Shown here: positions 1-5,620 of the stretch, piece after piece
Layout of the letters: each line of letters begins with the position of its first letter
Position numbering within the stretch: position 1 is the stretch's first letter
NCBI GenBank assembly: GCA_012797575.1
Contig: JAAZOW010000061.1
Span: 1 to 15,281 of the forward strand
Length of the DNA stretch: 15,281 nucleotides
Source of the DNA: Methanomicrobiales archaeon
GTDB lineage: Archaea > Halobacteriota > Methanomicrobia > Methanomicrobiales > Methanoculleaceae
Reading direction: 5' to 3'
Program-made: the position numbers and the translations under genes
The notes under the pieces: model-generated
The model's input: only the letters and a program-made list of their open reading frames with translations
Told to the model about the DNA's origin: nothing
Databases searched by the model: none

Positions 1-445
1 CGGTGAACTCACCGATCTCCCACGTTGCTCCGGCCGCCAGCGTGAGCGTCACGATGAAGGTGAGTACCGCCGGGTTGGTCAGCCGGATATCTCCGTGCTG
101 CTCGACGAGGATTGCCACAAAGAAGGCGAGGATGGCGATGGTGACCGATGAGATGAAGTGCGTCAGCTTGTCGTAGTAAGGCGCGAAGAGGACGTAGTAA
201 TCTCCGACGTGTCCCATGACGTGGAGGTAGAGGGAGAGGATGATGAGGAGGTTGACCTCCCAGGGCAGGCAGAGGCGTGTGTTCCTGGTCACGAGGGTGG
301 GGGTCATCGTCAGGAGGAAGGCGATGCTCGCCGAGAACCCGAGGAAGTACTCGCCTATAGTGAGGCTGTAGGCTGCGGAGAGGAGGGTGAGCGCTTGGAT
401 GAGGTAGGTGAGGTAGATTCCGCGTGACGGGGAGGGACATGCCAT
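1..445 (-). CDS. Polytopic membrane protein, DUF2238/YjdF-like (partial, C-terminus outside window)
   Basis: Reading on the minus strand from the ATG at 445-443, 148 codons stay open to the window edge, so the C-terminus is missing. The product begins MACPSPSRGIYLTYLIQA and has about five hydrophobic segments (roughly residues 10-30, 33-52, 63-87, 95-116 and 126-146). Polar residues within or beside them stand out: HVMGHVGDYY, then YYDKLTHF, then WEIGEF near residue 145. A D-x-x-x-H motif followed by W-E-x-x-E in a small multi-helix protein resembles the DUF2238/YjdF family of inner-membrane proteins, whose function is not known to me. No clear Shine-Dalgarno precedes the ATG. It is divergent from aIF-1A across a GC-rich gap. 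The family call is from motif memory and is moderate; that it is a membrane protein is secure. A shifted frame starting at 440 is open too but gives a proline/histidine-rich shadow. Confidence 0.7.
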   Translation of the reverse strand, partial: MACPSPSRGIYLTYLIQALTLLSAAYSLTIGEYFLGFSASIAFLLTMTPTLVTRNTRLCLPWEVNLLIILSLYLHVMGHVGDYYVLFAPYYDKLTHFISSVTIAILAFFVAILVEQHGDIRLTNPAVLTFIVTLTLAAGATWEIGEFT

Positions 446-490
446 GGATACACCGTTGTACTCAGGCGATATGCTGAGCTCATCTTCCCG

Positions 491-538
491 GCGCCCGGGG
501 GTCTTGCACGCCCCCGCTCACCCGGGGTGTCCCGGGCG
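491..538. repeat. Nested GC-rich inverted repeats between divergent genes
   Basis: Three complementary pairs lie within 48 bp. CGCCCGGG at 492-499 pairs with CCCGGGCG at 531-538. CGGGGG at 496-501 pairs with CCCCCG at 511-516 around a nine-base loop. CACC/GGTG flank 519-529. They compete with one another, so they could form alternative RNA hairpins or a DNA-binding site. The position, between the membrane-protein gene (minus) and the aIF-1A TATA box (plus), does not tell which transcript, if any, carries them. The rest of 446-610 shows no gene, tRNA or recognisable riboswitch. Confidence 0.4.
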
Positions 539-610
539 AGCAGGAGCGGAATCGCCGGCTTTTGTGGCCGCGCCCGCACCCCGGGAGAATGTTTGATAAG
601 GCAGAAGTTG

Positions 611-618
611 TATAAATA
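611..618 (+). promoter_or_regulatory. TATA box for aIF-1A transcript
   Basis: The sequence tataaata is a near-ideal archaeal TATA box. Archaeal transcription normally begins about 25-27 bp downstream of the box centre, which here is roughly 637-642. That puts the first ATG of the mini-ORF (637) at or next to the predicted 5' end of the mRNA. Confidence 0.7.
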
Positions 619-636
619 GGACGCACGAGAAGCCAC

Positions 637-666
637 ATGCTCTGGAAGATGGGGTTGATGAACTGA
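637..666 (+). CDS. Possible nine-codon upstream ORF of aIF-1A
   Basis: ATG at 637 opens a nine-residue frame (MLWKMGLMN) that ends at TGA 664-666. It contains two further in-frame ATGs (649, 658), so all three ATGs near the expected transcript start lead into the same short frame, not into aIF-1A. The TATA box at 611-618 predicts a transcript beginning close to 637, so the mini-ORF could be read from a leaderless mRNA. Its TGA overlaps a CTG (663-665) that is in frame with aIF-1A, in the form CTGA, which resembles the ATGA start/stop overlaps used for translational coupling. It may equally be the true start of aIF-1A with one base lost by sequencing error or mutation. Only the reading frames are seen; translation is inference. 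Confidence 0.3.
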   Translation: MLWKMGLMN

Positions 667-989
667 CCGAGCCTACGAAGCGAAAACCCGAGGCCAAGGG
701 CGGGAGAGGGGAAGAGGAGATCGTCCGCGTGCGCCTGCCGAACAAGAGGAATCGGGAGATGTTTGGCAGCGCCGAACTGATGCTTGGCGCAAACCATATC
801 AAGGTCCGCTGTTTTGATGGGGTGACCCGCATCGGGCGGATCAAGGGCAAGATCAAGAAGAAGGTCTGGATCCGGGAGGGGGATATCCTGATCGTTGTCC
901 CCTGGAGTTTCCAGGACGAGAAGTGCGATATCATCTATCGATACACGAGACCCCAGGTGGAGTGGCTCCGGAGGAACCGGTACCTCTGA
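663..989 (+). CDS. Translation initiation factor aIF-1A
   Basis: This is the archaeal eIF1A homologue, an OB-fold protein that binds the A-site region of the small ribosomal subunit and helps initiator tRNA and start-codon selection. The OB-fold core covers the stretch from VRVRLPNKRNREMFG through ANHIKVRCFDG, GRIKGKIKKKVWIREGD and VPWSFQDEKCDIIYRY, ending WLRRNRYL. The start is not simple. An in-frame GTG at 729 with a GAGGAG motif before it would give only 86 residues and would cut off EEEIVRV and a basic tail (TKRKPEAKGGRG) typical of the family. No in-frame ATG lies upstream. The first usable codon is CTG 663, giving 108 residues, close to family length, and it overlaps the stop of a mini-ORF. 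I chose 663 because the basic N-terminus looks coding; 729 or a one-base indel remain possible. Identity is secure, start is not. Confidence 0.93.
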   Translation: MTEPTKRKPEAKGGRGEEEIVRVRLPNKRNREMFGSAELMLGANHIKVRCFDGVTRIGRIKGKIKKKVWIREGDILIVVPWSFQDEKCDIIYRYTRPQVEWLRRNRYL

Positions 990-1038
990 TATCCTCATCG
1001 GTGTGAGTGATCGCCTACCCGGCCAGGTGCTGGGTTCG

Positions 1039-1045
1039 AAAAAAA
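1039..1045 (-). terminator. T-run terminator of the pilin-like operon
   Basis: Immediately after the minus-strand stop TAA (1050-1048) the transcript reads CC and then seven T residues. Archaeal RNA polymerase terminates at such T-rich stretches without needing a hairpin. It is well placed to end the six-gene minus-strand operon before it runs into aIF-1A. Confidence 0.6.
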
Positions 1046-1047
1046 GG

Positions 1048-1812
1048 TTAGATGCTGAGGATCTCGATCGTATACTCTTTTATGACGAGCTTATCTACAT
1101 CTGATATCTCATAGGTGTCAAGGGGACTGCTTGCTTTTCTCATGCCGACCATCGGGCTGGTAAGGTAGTTCTTCCACGCCACGGAATGGTCATCTGAAGG
1201 GCTGTTGTACATAACTTTGACCGTGCCGGGGTTTTCTATGGGGGGAATAGGTGATGTAGCCAATCGCTTCATCCTCACCGTCGCCATACCCGACTTCGCC
1301 ATCCGTTCATCAGCGGTGACGTTCATGATGTAGATGACGAACGTCTTTGTGGGCCCGTCATAGAACCACCTCGGCTCAGCGAGCATCGCTGAGCCCGCCG
1401 ATCCCTCCTGGCGTGTTATCACCGCGCCGTTCTCGAGGGCGATCACCTCGGTGCTGCGGTCGGAGCGGTATACCAGCGCGCCCGGGTGGAACTCGGAGTT
1501 GACCTCTCCCTCACTGTTGGAGATCACAAACTCCGACTTGGCCCCTTCCTCACCACCGGGGATCACCTCCAGCGTCCCCCCGCTCACCTGGAGTGTTGAC
1601 TCCTTGTAGGGCACGTTCTTGAAGCAGAGGCTCTTCATGTCGTTCTGGATGACGATCATTGCCCGCTCCATATTCTTCACGTCGGTGCTGCTCTGCTCTT
1701 TTACGAGTACCGGGTAGCCATAGAGTGTGACGAGGCCGATGCCGGTGAGCACGAGCCCCAGGATCAGGATGAATCCGATCGCCTCTGAGACCGCTCTATC
1801 GTTCGCTATCAC
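1048..1812 (-). CDS. Type IV pilin-like protein, last gene of operon (DUF7289-like)
   Basis: The 254-residue product begins MIANDRAVSEAIGF followed by a hydrophobic helix (about residues 12-35). N-D-R-A-V-S-E-A-I-G is the classic archaeal pilin/flagellin-type class III signal: prepilin peptidase would cut after Ala7 and leave Glu at position +3. The rest is a beta-rich, mostly hydrophilic domain with one Cys (C63) and a single N-glycosylation sequon (NVT). The start codon is GTG (1812-1810), preceded by AGGGAGATGG, which overlaps the stop of the upstream gene. Haloarchaea carry similar proteins annotated DUF7289 beside pilus ATPase genes; I match it by N-terminus and context, not by a search. 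The likely role is a minor pilin or pseudopilin anchored in the cytoplasmic membrane and exposed outside. Confidence 0.82.
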   Translation of the reverse strand: MIANDRAVSEAIGFILILGLVLTGIGLVTLYGYPVLVKEQSSTDVKNMERAMIVIQNDMKSLCFKNVPYKESTLQVSGGTLEVIPGGEEGAKSEFVISNSEGEVNSEFHPGALVYRSDRSTEVIALENGAVITRQEGSAGSAMLAEPRWFYDGPTKTFVIYIMNVTADERMAKSGMATVRMKRLATSPIPPIENPGTVKVMYNSPSDDHSVAWKNYLTSPMVGMRKASSPLDTYEISDVDKLVIKEYTIEILSI

Positions 1813-1826
1813 GGGTATCCATCTCC

Positions 1827-2294
1827 CTAAAACCCTTCTGAATCATACTGGATCATGTTCCATCCTGTGCCGGTGGTGTTGCCGATGACCCTCATCGTCG
1901 CCCCGATGCCGGCGATGGCGATCTTGCTCCTGGAATTGCCGCTCTGCACCAGGATAACCTGGTCGGCTCCCTCCAGGTCGGCGCTCACGAAGTAGCCCCT
2001 CCCCGCAACATCGTCGGGGATATCGAACTTCGTGGTTATGTTTCCGTCACTGGACCCGCCGCCGGGCCCCCCGGGTGCGATCACATAGAGGTCGACGATC
2101 CTGGTGCTGATCCCGTTCCCTATATCCACAAAGGCGTGGTGGCGGAGTTTGTTCGCCGGCCCCTCCATGAGCGTAGCGTTTACGGTGATCATCATGACGA
2201 CCATCAGCAGGAGCAGCACACCGGTGATGATGATGTACTCCATGAGCCGGGTGACGCCCTCCTCGTTCATCGGTTCAATAATGCGTGGTCTCAT
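1827..2294 (-). CDS. Small pilin-like secreted protein
   Basis: The 155-residue product has an N-terminal NEEGVTRLMEY motif (residues 10-20) followed by one strongly hydrophobic helix (about 20-42) and then a small exterior domain containing a Gly/Pro-rich stretch (PGGPGGGSS) and two sequons (NIT, NTT). The G before V in NEEGV is a plausible prepilin cleavage site. The ATG at 2294 has GGAGTGA nine bases upstream and overlaps the previous gene by 20 bp; an ATG at 2270 would begin right at NEEG but lacks a ribosome binding site, so 2294 is preferred. I recognise no named family. The architecture and the operon suggest a minor pilin-like subunit. Confidence 0.78.
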   Translation of the reverse strand: MRPRIIEPMNEEGVTRLMEYIIITGVLLLLMVVMMITVNATLMEGPANKLRHHAFVDIGNGISTRIVDLYVIAPGGPGGGSSDGNITTKFDIPDDVAGRGYFVSADLEGADQVILVQSGNSRSKIAIAGIGATMRVIGNTTGTGWNMIQYDSEGF

Positions 2295-2640
2295 TGTACG
2301 CTGTCACTCCGTTGTTGTAGTGGATGCTTACCGGATGCATTTTGTGCCCCTGAACGTCCTGCGGTCCACCAACCGAGAAACTGACCACAGCGTTCTTTCG
2401 TTCGAGGGAGATTGCGATGATGTCTTGCTCTACCTCTTCATTGCACTCTGCATCGATGTAGTCAAATATCGCCGATCGCAGGTCCCTGATGTCATTCTTC
2501 GGGAACTCAAGCACCGCTTCTGAGGTCGTCTGCCCGACGAGTGCTGATTGATTGACGATAAGCGCGAGGAAGAAGAGCGCCACAGCGACCAGAAGCCCCA
2601 TCAGCACGATCCACTGCCCCTCCTCGTTCAGGCGCGCCAT
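2275..2640 (-). CDS. Small pilin-like membrane-anchored protein
   Basis: The 121-residue product starts MARLNEEGQWIVLMGLL: a short charged leader, Gly8 before Gln9 as a plausible class III cleavage site, then a hydrophobic helix to about residue 30. The exterior part is short and acidic (EECNEEVEQD-like region around 65-72 with one Cys) and ends at NETTHY, a sequon. GGAGGTG sits five bases before the ATG and lies inside the end of the upstream gene, with which it overlaps by 13 bp, so translation is probably coupled. Family unknown to me. It shares the exact NEEG motif with the next gene downstream, which hints at duplication or a common peptidase site. Confidence 0.78.
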   Translation of the reverse strand: MARLNEEGQWIVLMGLLVAVALFFLALIVNQSALVGQTTSEAVLEFPKNDIRDLRSAIFDYIDAECNEEVEQDIIAISLERKNAVVSFSVGGPQDVQGHKMHPVSIHYNNGVTAYNETTHY

Positions 2641-3140
2641 AAGAGCACCTCCACGAGGACGGCTCGAGCCCTCGGTCCATAGGGATCATCCCTACGGCTA
2701 GCATTCTCATCCAACTGCACCCACCGGGTCACCCGCACAGCGGATTCCCTTCCTGTCCAGGTTTCGTCAGGTGCAACTGCAACGAGCGGGCGCTCTTTGA
2801 TCTCGCTGTTCTCCCGGTAGGTGACACTCGCACTCATGTGCAGGTTGTCGCGCGTGCCATCTGTCTTCGCGTTACAGTATCTCAAGAACGTCTCAGCGAA
2901 TTCAGTGCTGCTGTTGTTCTGGACAAATTCGACCAGCTGGTTCTCCCCACCATTACTATCCGGCGTATCCATCATCGCGAGCACATCGCTTCCGAGCTGT
3001 TCAAGCTGCATATCCGGGATATGCGTATCCCCGGTCGTGTAGATGCTTGTTGTGCTGACGACGATGTATGCGGTCAGGATCATGATGAGCCCGGCCGCGA
3101 TGCCCTCCATCGTATAGAGCTGCCCCGCATCATTCACCAT
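2628..3140 (-). CDS. Pilin-like protein (DUF7288-like)
   Basis: The 170-residue product begins MVNDAGQLYTMEGIAA and then a hydrophobic helix to about residue 30. Gly6-Gln7 is a plausible prepilin peptidase site, and Glu12 sits near the position (+5/+6) where class III pilins keep a Glu. The A/G-Q-x-Y/H-T-x-E-G pattern followed by a helix resembles haloarchaeal proteins annotated DUF7288, which cluster with pilus genes; this is a motif match only. The exterior domain has one sequon (NSS, near residue 76) and one further NAS. The start ATG is preceded at five bases by GGAGGTG, and the gene overlaps the upstream stop by seven bases and the downstream start by 13, showing a tight operon. Confidence 0.8.
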   Translation of the reverse strand: MVNDAGQLYTMEGIAAGLIMILTAYIVVSTTSIYTTGDTHIPDMQLEQLGSDVLAMMDTPDSNGGENQLVEFVQNNSSTEFAETFLRYCNAKTDGTRDNLHMSASVTYRENSEIKERPLVAVAPDETWTGRESAVRVTRWVQLDENASRRDDPYGPRARAVLVEVLLWRA

Positions 3141-4180
3141 ATCGCCACCTCCAGGACGGCGGTCTTGAGGTCGAGGTGGGTGACGTTCGTCGCATTGTAA
3201 TCATACAGATGGGTGCCGGTGATATTCGTCCTTGGGGGGTCATCATCGAAGTTAAACCGTATATCCAGAATGCTGTTCTGATCCAGAGGGAAGAGTGAGA
3301 TCGCTGCTGGCTTTAGAACCAGGGAGATGCTGGAGTTGACCGACGTATTCGGCGTGAGGTTGTGTGAATCCCCATCGAGGTACAGGGTATAGGAATCCGG
3401 TTTCTCCTCACTGAATGAGAGCCACGGAAGTGAGACCGGCGGGAAGTCTCTCCCTGCCTTCCAGAACGTCACGTTCGCGAGCGTGGCATTTTCGTAGGTA
3501 CCGTTGAGATAGCCTCCAAAGTCCGTGATCGTCACGTTCACCGGCTCTGTCCTCGGATCGATCTGGTAGATCGGGTTGATGGCTGGGTCCAGAAGATGGC
3601 TGAAGTCAAGCCGGACGGTAAAATTCCTCGCGGTAGAACTCCCCTCGTCCCCTGGCGGGTCTGATATGGTATACTGGTCTTTAAAGCTCTCATCAATCTC
3701 CGCCACCCCCGGCTCCTTGATCTTCACCACCCGGCGGATGTAGCCGTAGCCGGGGGGCATGGGGCTGCCGGTCTGTTTGAGCTCGTAGGTTCCATCCGGG
3801 TTTGAGATATTGAGCGAAAAATTATAGGAGTAGGGGATGTCGCCGAAGATCGCCTTGTTGCGGTAATCATCATCATCGAAGAACGTTCTGTTGAAAAACT
3901 TCTCGACCTTCGTCGAAAGAAGGATATTCGGGGTATCCCTCGAGATCGCAAGGCCCATCCGTATAATCTCCTCTTTCTGGTCCTCGTTGTACGACTCCCA
4001 CGGGGGGTAGACCGGCCACCCCGGATCCTCCACCAGGATCACCCCCGTCCGGTAGGCGACCGCATCATAATCGATGCTGCTGCTCTCAAGCCCGGCGAGG
4101 AGCCCCGGCACCATGCTCACCACCATGATCAGGGCGAGCAAAAAGATCGTGAACCCCGCGAGGAGATCGAGTGACAGCAT
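3134..4180 (-). CDS. Large, heavily glycosylatable pilin-like surface protein (DUF7287-like)
   Basis: The 348-residue product starts with a hydrophobic segment (MLSLDLLAGFTIFLLALI, then MVVSMVPG) and a large exterior domain. It carries 14 N-x-S/T sequons (among them NRT, NFS, NIS, NFT, NGT, NLT, NSS, NIT), far denser than its neighbours, which suggests a surface N-glycoprotein. The helix pattern S-L-D-x-x-x-G-F-x-I-F-L resembles haloarchaeal DUF7287 proteins of pilus-linked clusters. The ATG at 4180 has no ribosome binding site; a perfect GGAGGTGAT lies at 4216-4208, and the in-frame codons between encode CTG-T-D-D-G, just the charged-plus-Gly leader the other pilin-like genes have. The true start may therefore be CTG at 4195 (353 residues). 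The gene lies 20 bp after the lipoprotein gene and overlaps the next by seven. Confidence 0.82.
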   Translation of the reverse strand: MLSLDLLAGFTIFLLALIMVVSMVPGLLAGLESSSIDYDAVAYRTGVILVEDPGWPVYPPWESYNEDQKEEIIRMGLAISRDTPNILLSTKVEKFFNRTFFDDDDYRNKAIFGDIPYSYNFSLNISNPDGTYELKQTGSPMPPGYGYIRRVVKIKEPGVAEIDESFKDQYTISDPPGDEGSSTARNFTVRLDFSHLLDPAINPIYQIDPRTEPVNVTITDFGGYLNGTYENATLANVTFWKAGRDFPPVSLPWLSFSEEKPDSYTLYLDGDSHNLTPNTSVNSSISLVLKPAAISLFPLDQNSILDIRFNFDDDPPRTNITGTHLYDYNATNVTHLDLKTAVLEVAIW

Positions 4181-4200
4181 CCCATCATCAGTCAGGGGCC

Positions 4201-4758
4201 CTACACGATCACCTCCCCGGAGTCTGCCCGGAACGCGAAGGTCTCCATCCCCGCATCCGAGTGGACGGTGATGGAGTAGACCCCTTCCGCGAGCACGATA
4301 TCCACGGTATCAGCACCAAGCCGGGCCATCGCCGGCGAGAGCACCCCCTCCTGGCTGCGGAGAAGATCGTCGGGGGGGAGGACGGCGGCGATATCCACCT
4401 CCGCCTCAGGTAGGGGAGCGGGAAATGAGATCTCCTTCCATCCCATGGCATCGAACGCGAGCCACCGGCTCCCCTCCCCATCCTGGAGACCGAGGATCCA
4501 GGATGCGGCCCGACCATCGAGGTCTGCGCCGCTACCGAGAACCTGGTGGACCGCTGTCCCGGTGAGGTTCAGACCCCCCTCAGCCTCAAGCAGATCGAGC
4601 TCCGCAGACGCCTCCGCGAGTGTATACGCCTCCGGAGGTTCCGGTAGATCGATGGGAGTGATGCCCCCCCCGGTAGGTGGCGGTGCTGCGGTGCCGAGAC
4701 AACCGCAGACCATGCAGGCGACGATAAGAAGAACCAGGACTGTTCCCGCGATTCTCAT
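4201..4758 (-). CDS. Predicted lipoprotein, first gene of the pilin-like operon
   Basis: The 185-residue product has a short positive N-terminus (MR), a hydrophobic stretch, and a lipobox ending V-C-G-C at Cys20, followed by a Gly/Pro-rich linker (TAAPPPTGGG). That is a secreted, lipid-anchored protein. The mature part has no cysteine, one sequon (NLT) and no domain I can name; it ends GEVIV. It heads a minus-strand operon with five pilin-like genes. A TATA box about 30 bp upstream implies an almost leaderless message. By position it may be an assembly or anchoring factor for the surface complex, but that is inference from context only. Confidence 0.8.
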   Translation of the reverse strand: MRIAGTVLVLLIVACMVCGCLGTAAPPPTGGGITPIDLPEPPEAYTLAEASAELDLLEAEGGLNLTGTAVHQVLGSGADLDGRAASWILGLQDGEGSRWLAFDAMGWKEISFPAPLPEAEVDIAAVLPPDDLLRSQEGVLSPAMARLGADTVDIVLAEGVYSITVHSDAGMETFAFRADSGEVIV

Positions 4759-4784
4759 GTAAAACAGTCATTACACATCAGGAC

Positions 4785-4793
4785 ATATAAATA
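4785..4793 (-). promoter_or_regulatory. TATA box of the lipoprotein/pilin-like operon
   Basis: On the minus strand this reads TATTTATAT. Its centre is about 31 bp from the ATG at 4758, predicting a transcript start roughly five bases before the start codon. No other comparable element precedes the genes downstream, so this is the likely single promoter of the six-gene operon. Confidence 0.6.
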
Positions 4794-4864
4794 ACCACCT
4801 CTTCGGCACCGCCAGATATCTACTACCTGGACCTGATACTGGAAACGCGCAGGTGACCGACGAC

Positions 4865-4872
4865 AAATATAT
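4865..4872 (+). promoter_or_regulatory. Upstream TATA-like element before FmdE gene
   Basis: The sequence aaatatat lies about 29 bp before an ATG at 4898 that opens a 24-codon frame. A second TATA-like element (catatat, 4932-4938) lies about 40 bp before the FmdE start, so the gene may have two promoters, only the distal one including the small frame. Confidence 0.4.
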
Positions 4873-4897
4873 CTCACGAAACACCCTCCGGCCAACC

Positions 4898-4972
4898 ATG
4901 TGCCCCTGCTCCCCCCGGCAGGCCACCATAACATATATCTACCAACTTGTAACAACGATTACTGCAAGGTAA
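4898..4972 (+). CDS. Possible 24-residue leader peptide before FmdE gene
   Basis: ATG at 4898 opens a frame of 24 codons (begins MCPCSPRQATITYIYQ) ending at TAA 4970-4972, four bases before the FmdE ATG. The FmdE ribosome binding site AAGGTAAG overlaps the stop of this small frame, so the two could be translationally coupled. The distal TATA-like element at 4865-4872 would place the transcript start close to the ATG. A C-x-C pair at residues 2 and 4 is notable in so short a peptide. This may be chance; no homology is claimed. Confidence 0.25.
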   Translation: MCPCSPRQATITYIYQLVTTITAR

Positions 4973-4976
4973 GCAT

Positions 4977-5609
4977 ATGGGTAGCACTGAAGAGTTAGAC
5001 AGCAGACGCGGCCGGTTCGCCGAAGCCGCAAAGTTTCACGGTCACATCTGCCCCGGCCTTGCGCTGGGGTACCGGGCAGCCGAGATCGCTCTTGAACGGC
5101 TCCGCTCAGGCCGGTCCGAGGACGAAGAACTCGTCACCATCGTCGAGACCGATGCCTGCGGCGTCGACGCCATCCAGTTCCTGACAGGATGCACCCTCGG
5201 AAAGGGAAACCTCCTCATCAAAGACCACGGTAAACACGCTTTCACGTTCATCAACCGCCGGACCGGCGATGCCGTCCGGATCATCGGGAACCCGTCGTTC
5301 GACACCAATGCGCTCGACCCCGATCTCGCACCGATCCGGGCACGGGTCTTCCAGGGCGGGGCCTCAGACGAAGATCTGGCCGAGTACCGCAGGAGGATGG
5401 AGCGTGTCGTCGAGGCGATCCTCGACACCCCGGCCGAGACCCTCTTCTCCATCCAGGATGTCGATATCGATATACCGGAACGGGCCCGGATCTTCCGGTC
5501 GGTGCCGTGCGCAAGGTGCGGCGAGATGACCGCCGAGTCCCGGGTCAGGGTCGAGGATGGAGAACTCGTCTGCTACGCCTGCTCAGAGGAATACACCCGG
5601 CGTCGGTGA
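4977..5609 (+). CDS. FmdE-family protein with C-terminal zinc ribbon
   Basis: The 210-residue product has the FmdE signature near its start, FHGHICPGLALGYRAA (residues 20-35, Cys25), then ETDACGVDAIQ with Cys61 and TGCTLGKGN with Cys72, the conserved cysteine/histidine metal-site residues of the family. The C-terminus is a zinc ribbon: CxxC at 178/181 and CxxC at 199/202. FmdE was named from genes co-transcribed with molybdenum formylmethanofuran dehydrogenase, the first enzyme of methanogenesis from CO2, but its biochemical role is unsettled and many homologues, like this one, stand apart from fmd/fwd genes. The ATG has AAGGTAAG four bases upstream. A run of five T at 5632-5636 inside the convergent hisG could serve as terminator. 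Family call is secure; function is open. Confidence 0.9.
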   Translation: MGSTEELDSRRGRFAEAAKFHGHICPGLALGYRAAEIALERLRSGRSEDEELVTIVETDACGVDAIQFLTGCTLGKGNLLIKDHGKHAFTFINRRTGDAVRIIGNPSFDTNALDPDLAPIRARVFQGGASDEDLAEYRRRMERVVEAILDTPAETLFSIQDVDIDIPERARIFRSVPCARCGEMTAESRVRVEDGELVCYACSEEYTRRR

Positions 5610-5620
5610 GGCCGCCCCCC

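Noticed and set aside
9..440. Minus-strand frame starting at 440
   Set aside because: Proline/arginine/histidine-rich product; the frame from ATG 445 gives a coherent multi-helix membrane protein.
491..538. GC-rich repeats as a tRNA, CRISPR or riboswitch
   Set aside because: No cloverleaf, no CCA-adjacent acceptor stem, no regular repeat-spacer pattern and no known riboswitch core.
480..998. Minus-strand open frame opposite aIF-1A
   Set aside because: Overlaps the strongly conserved aIF-1A and has no recognisable features or ribosome binding site.
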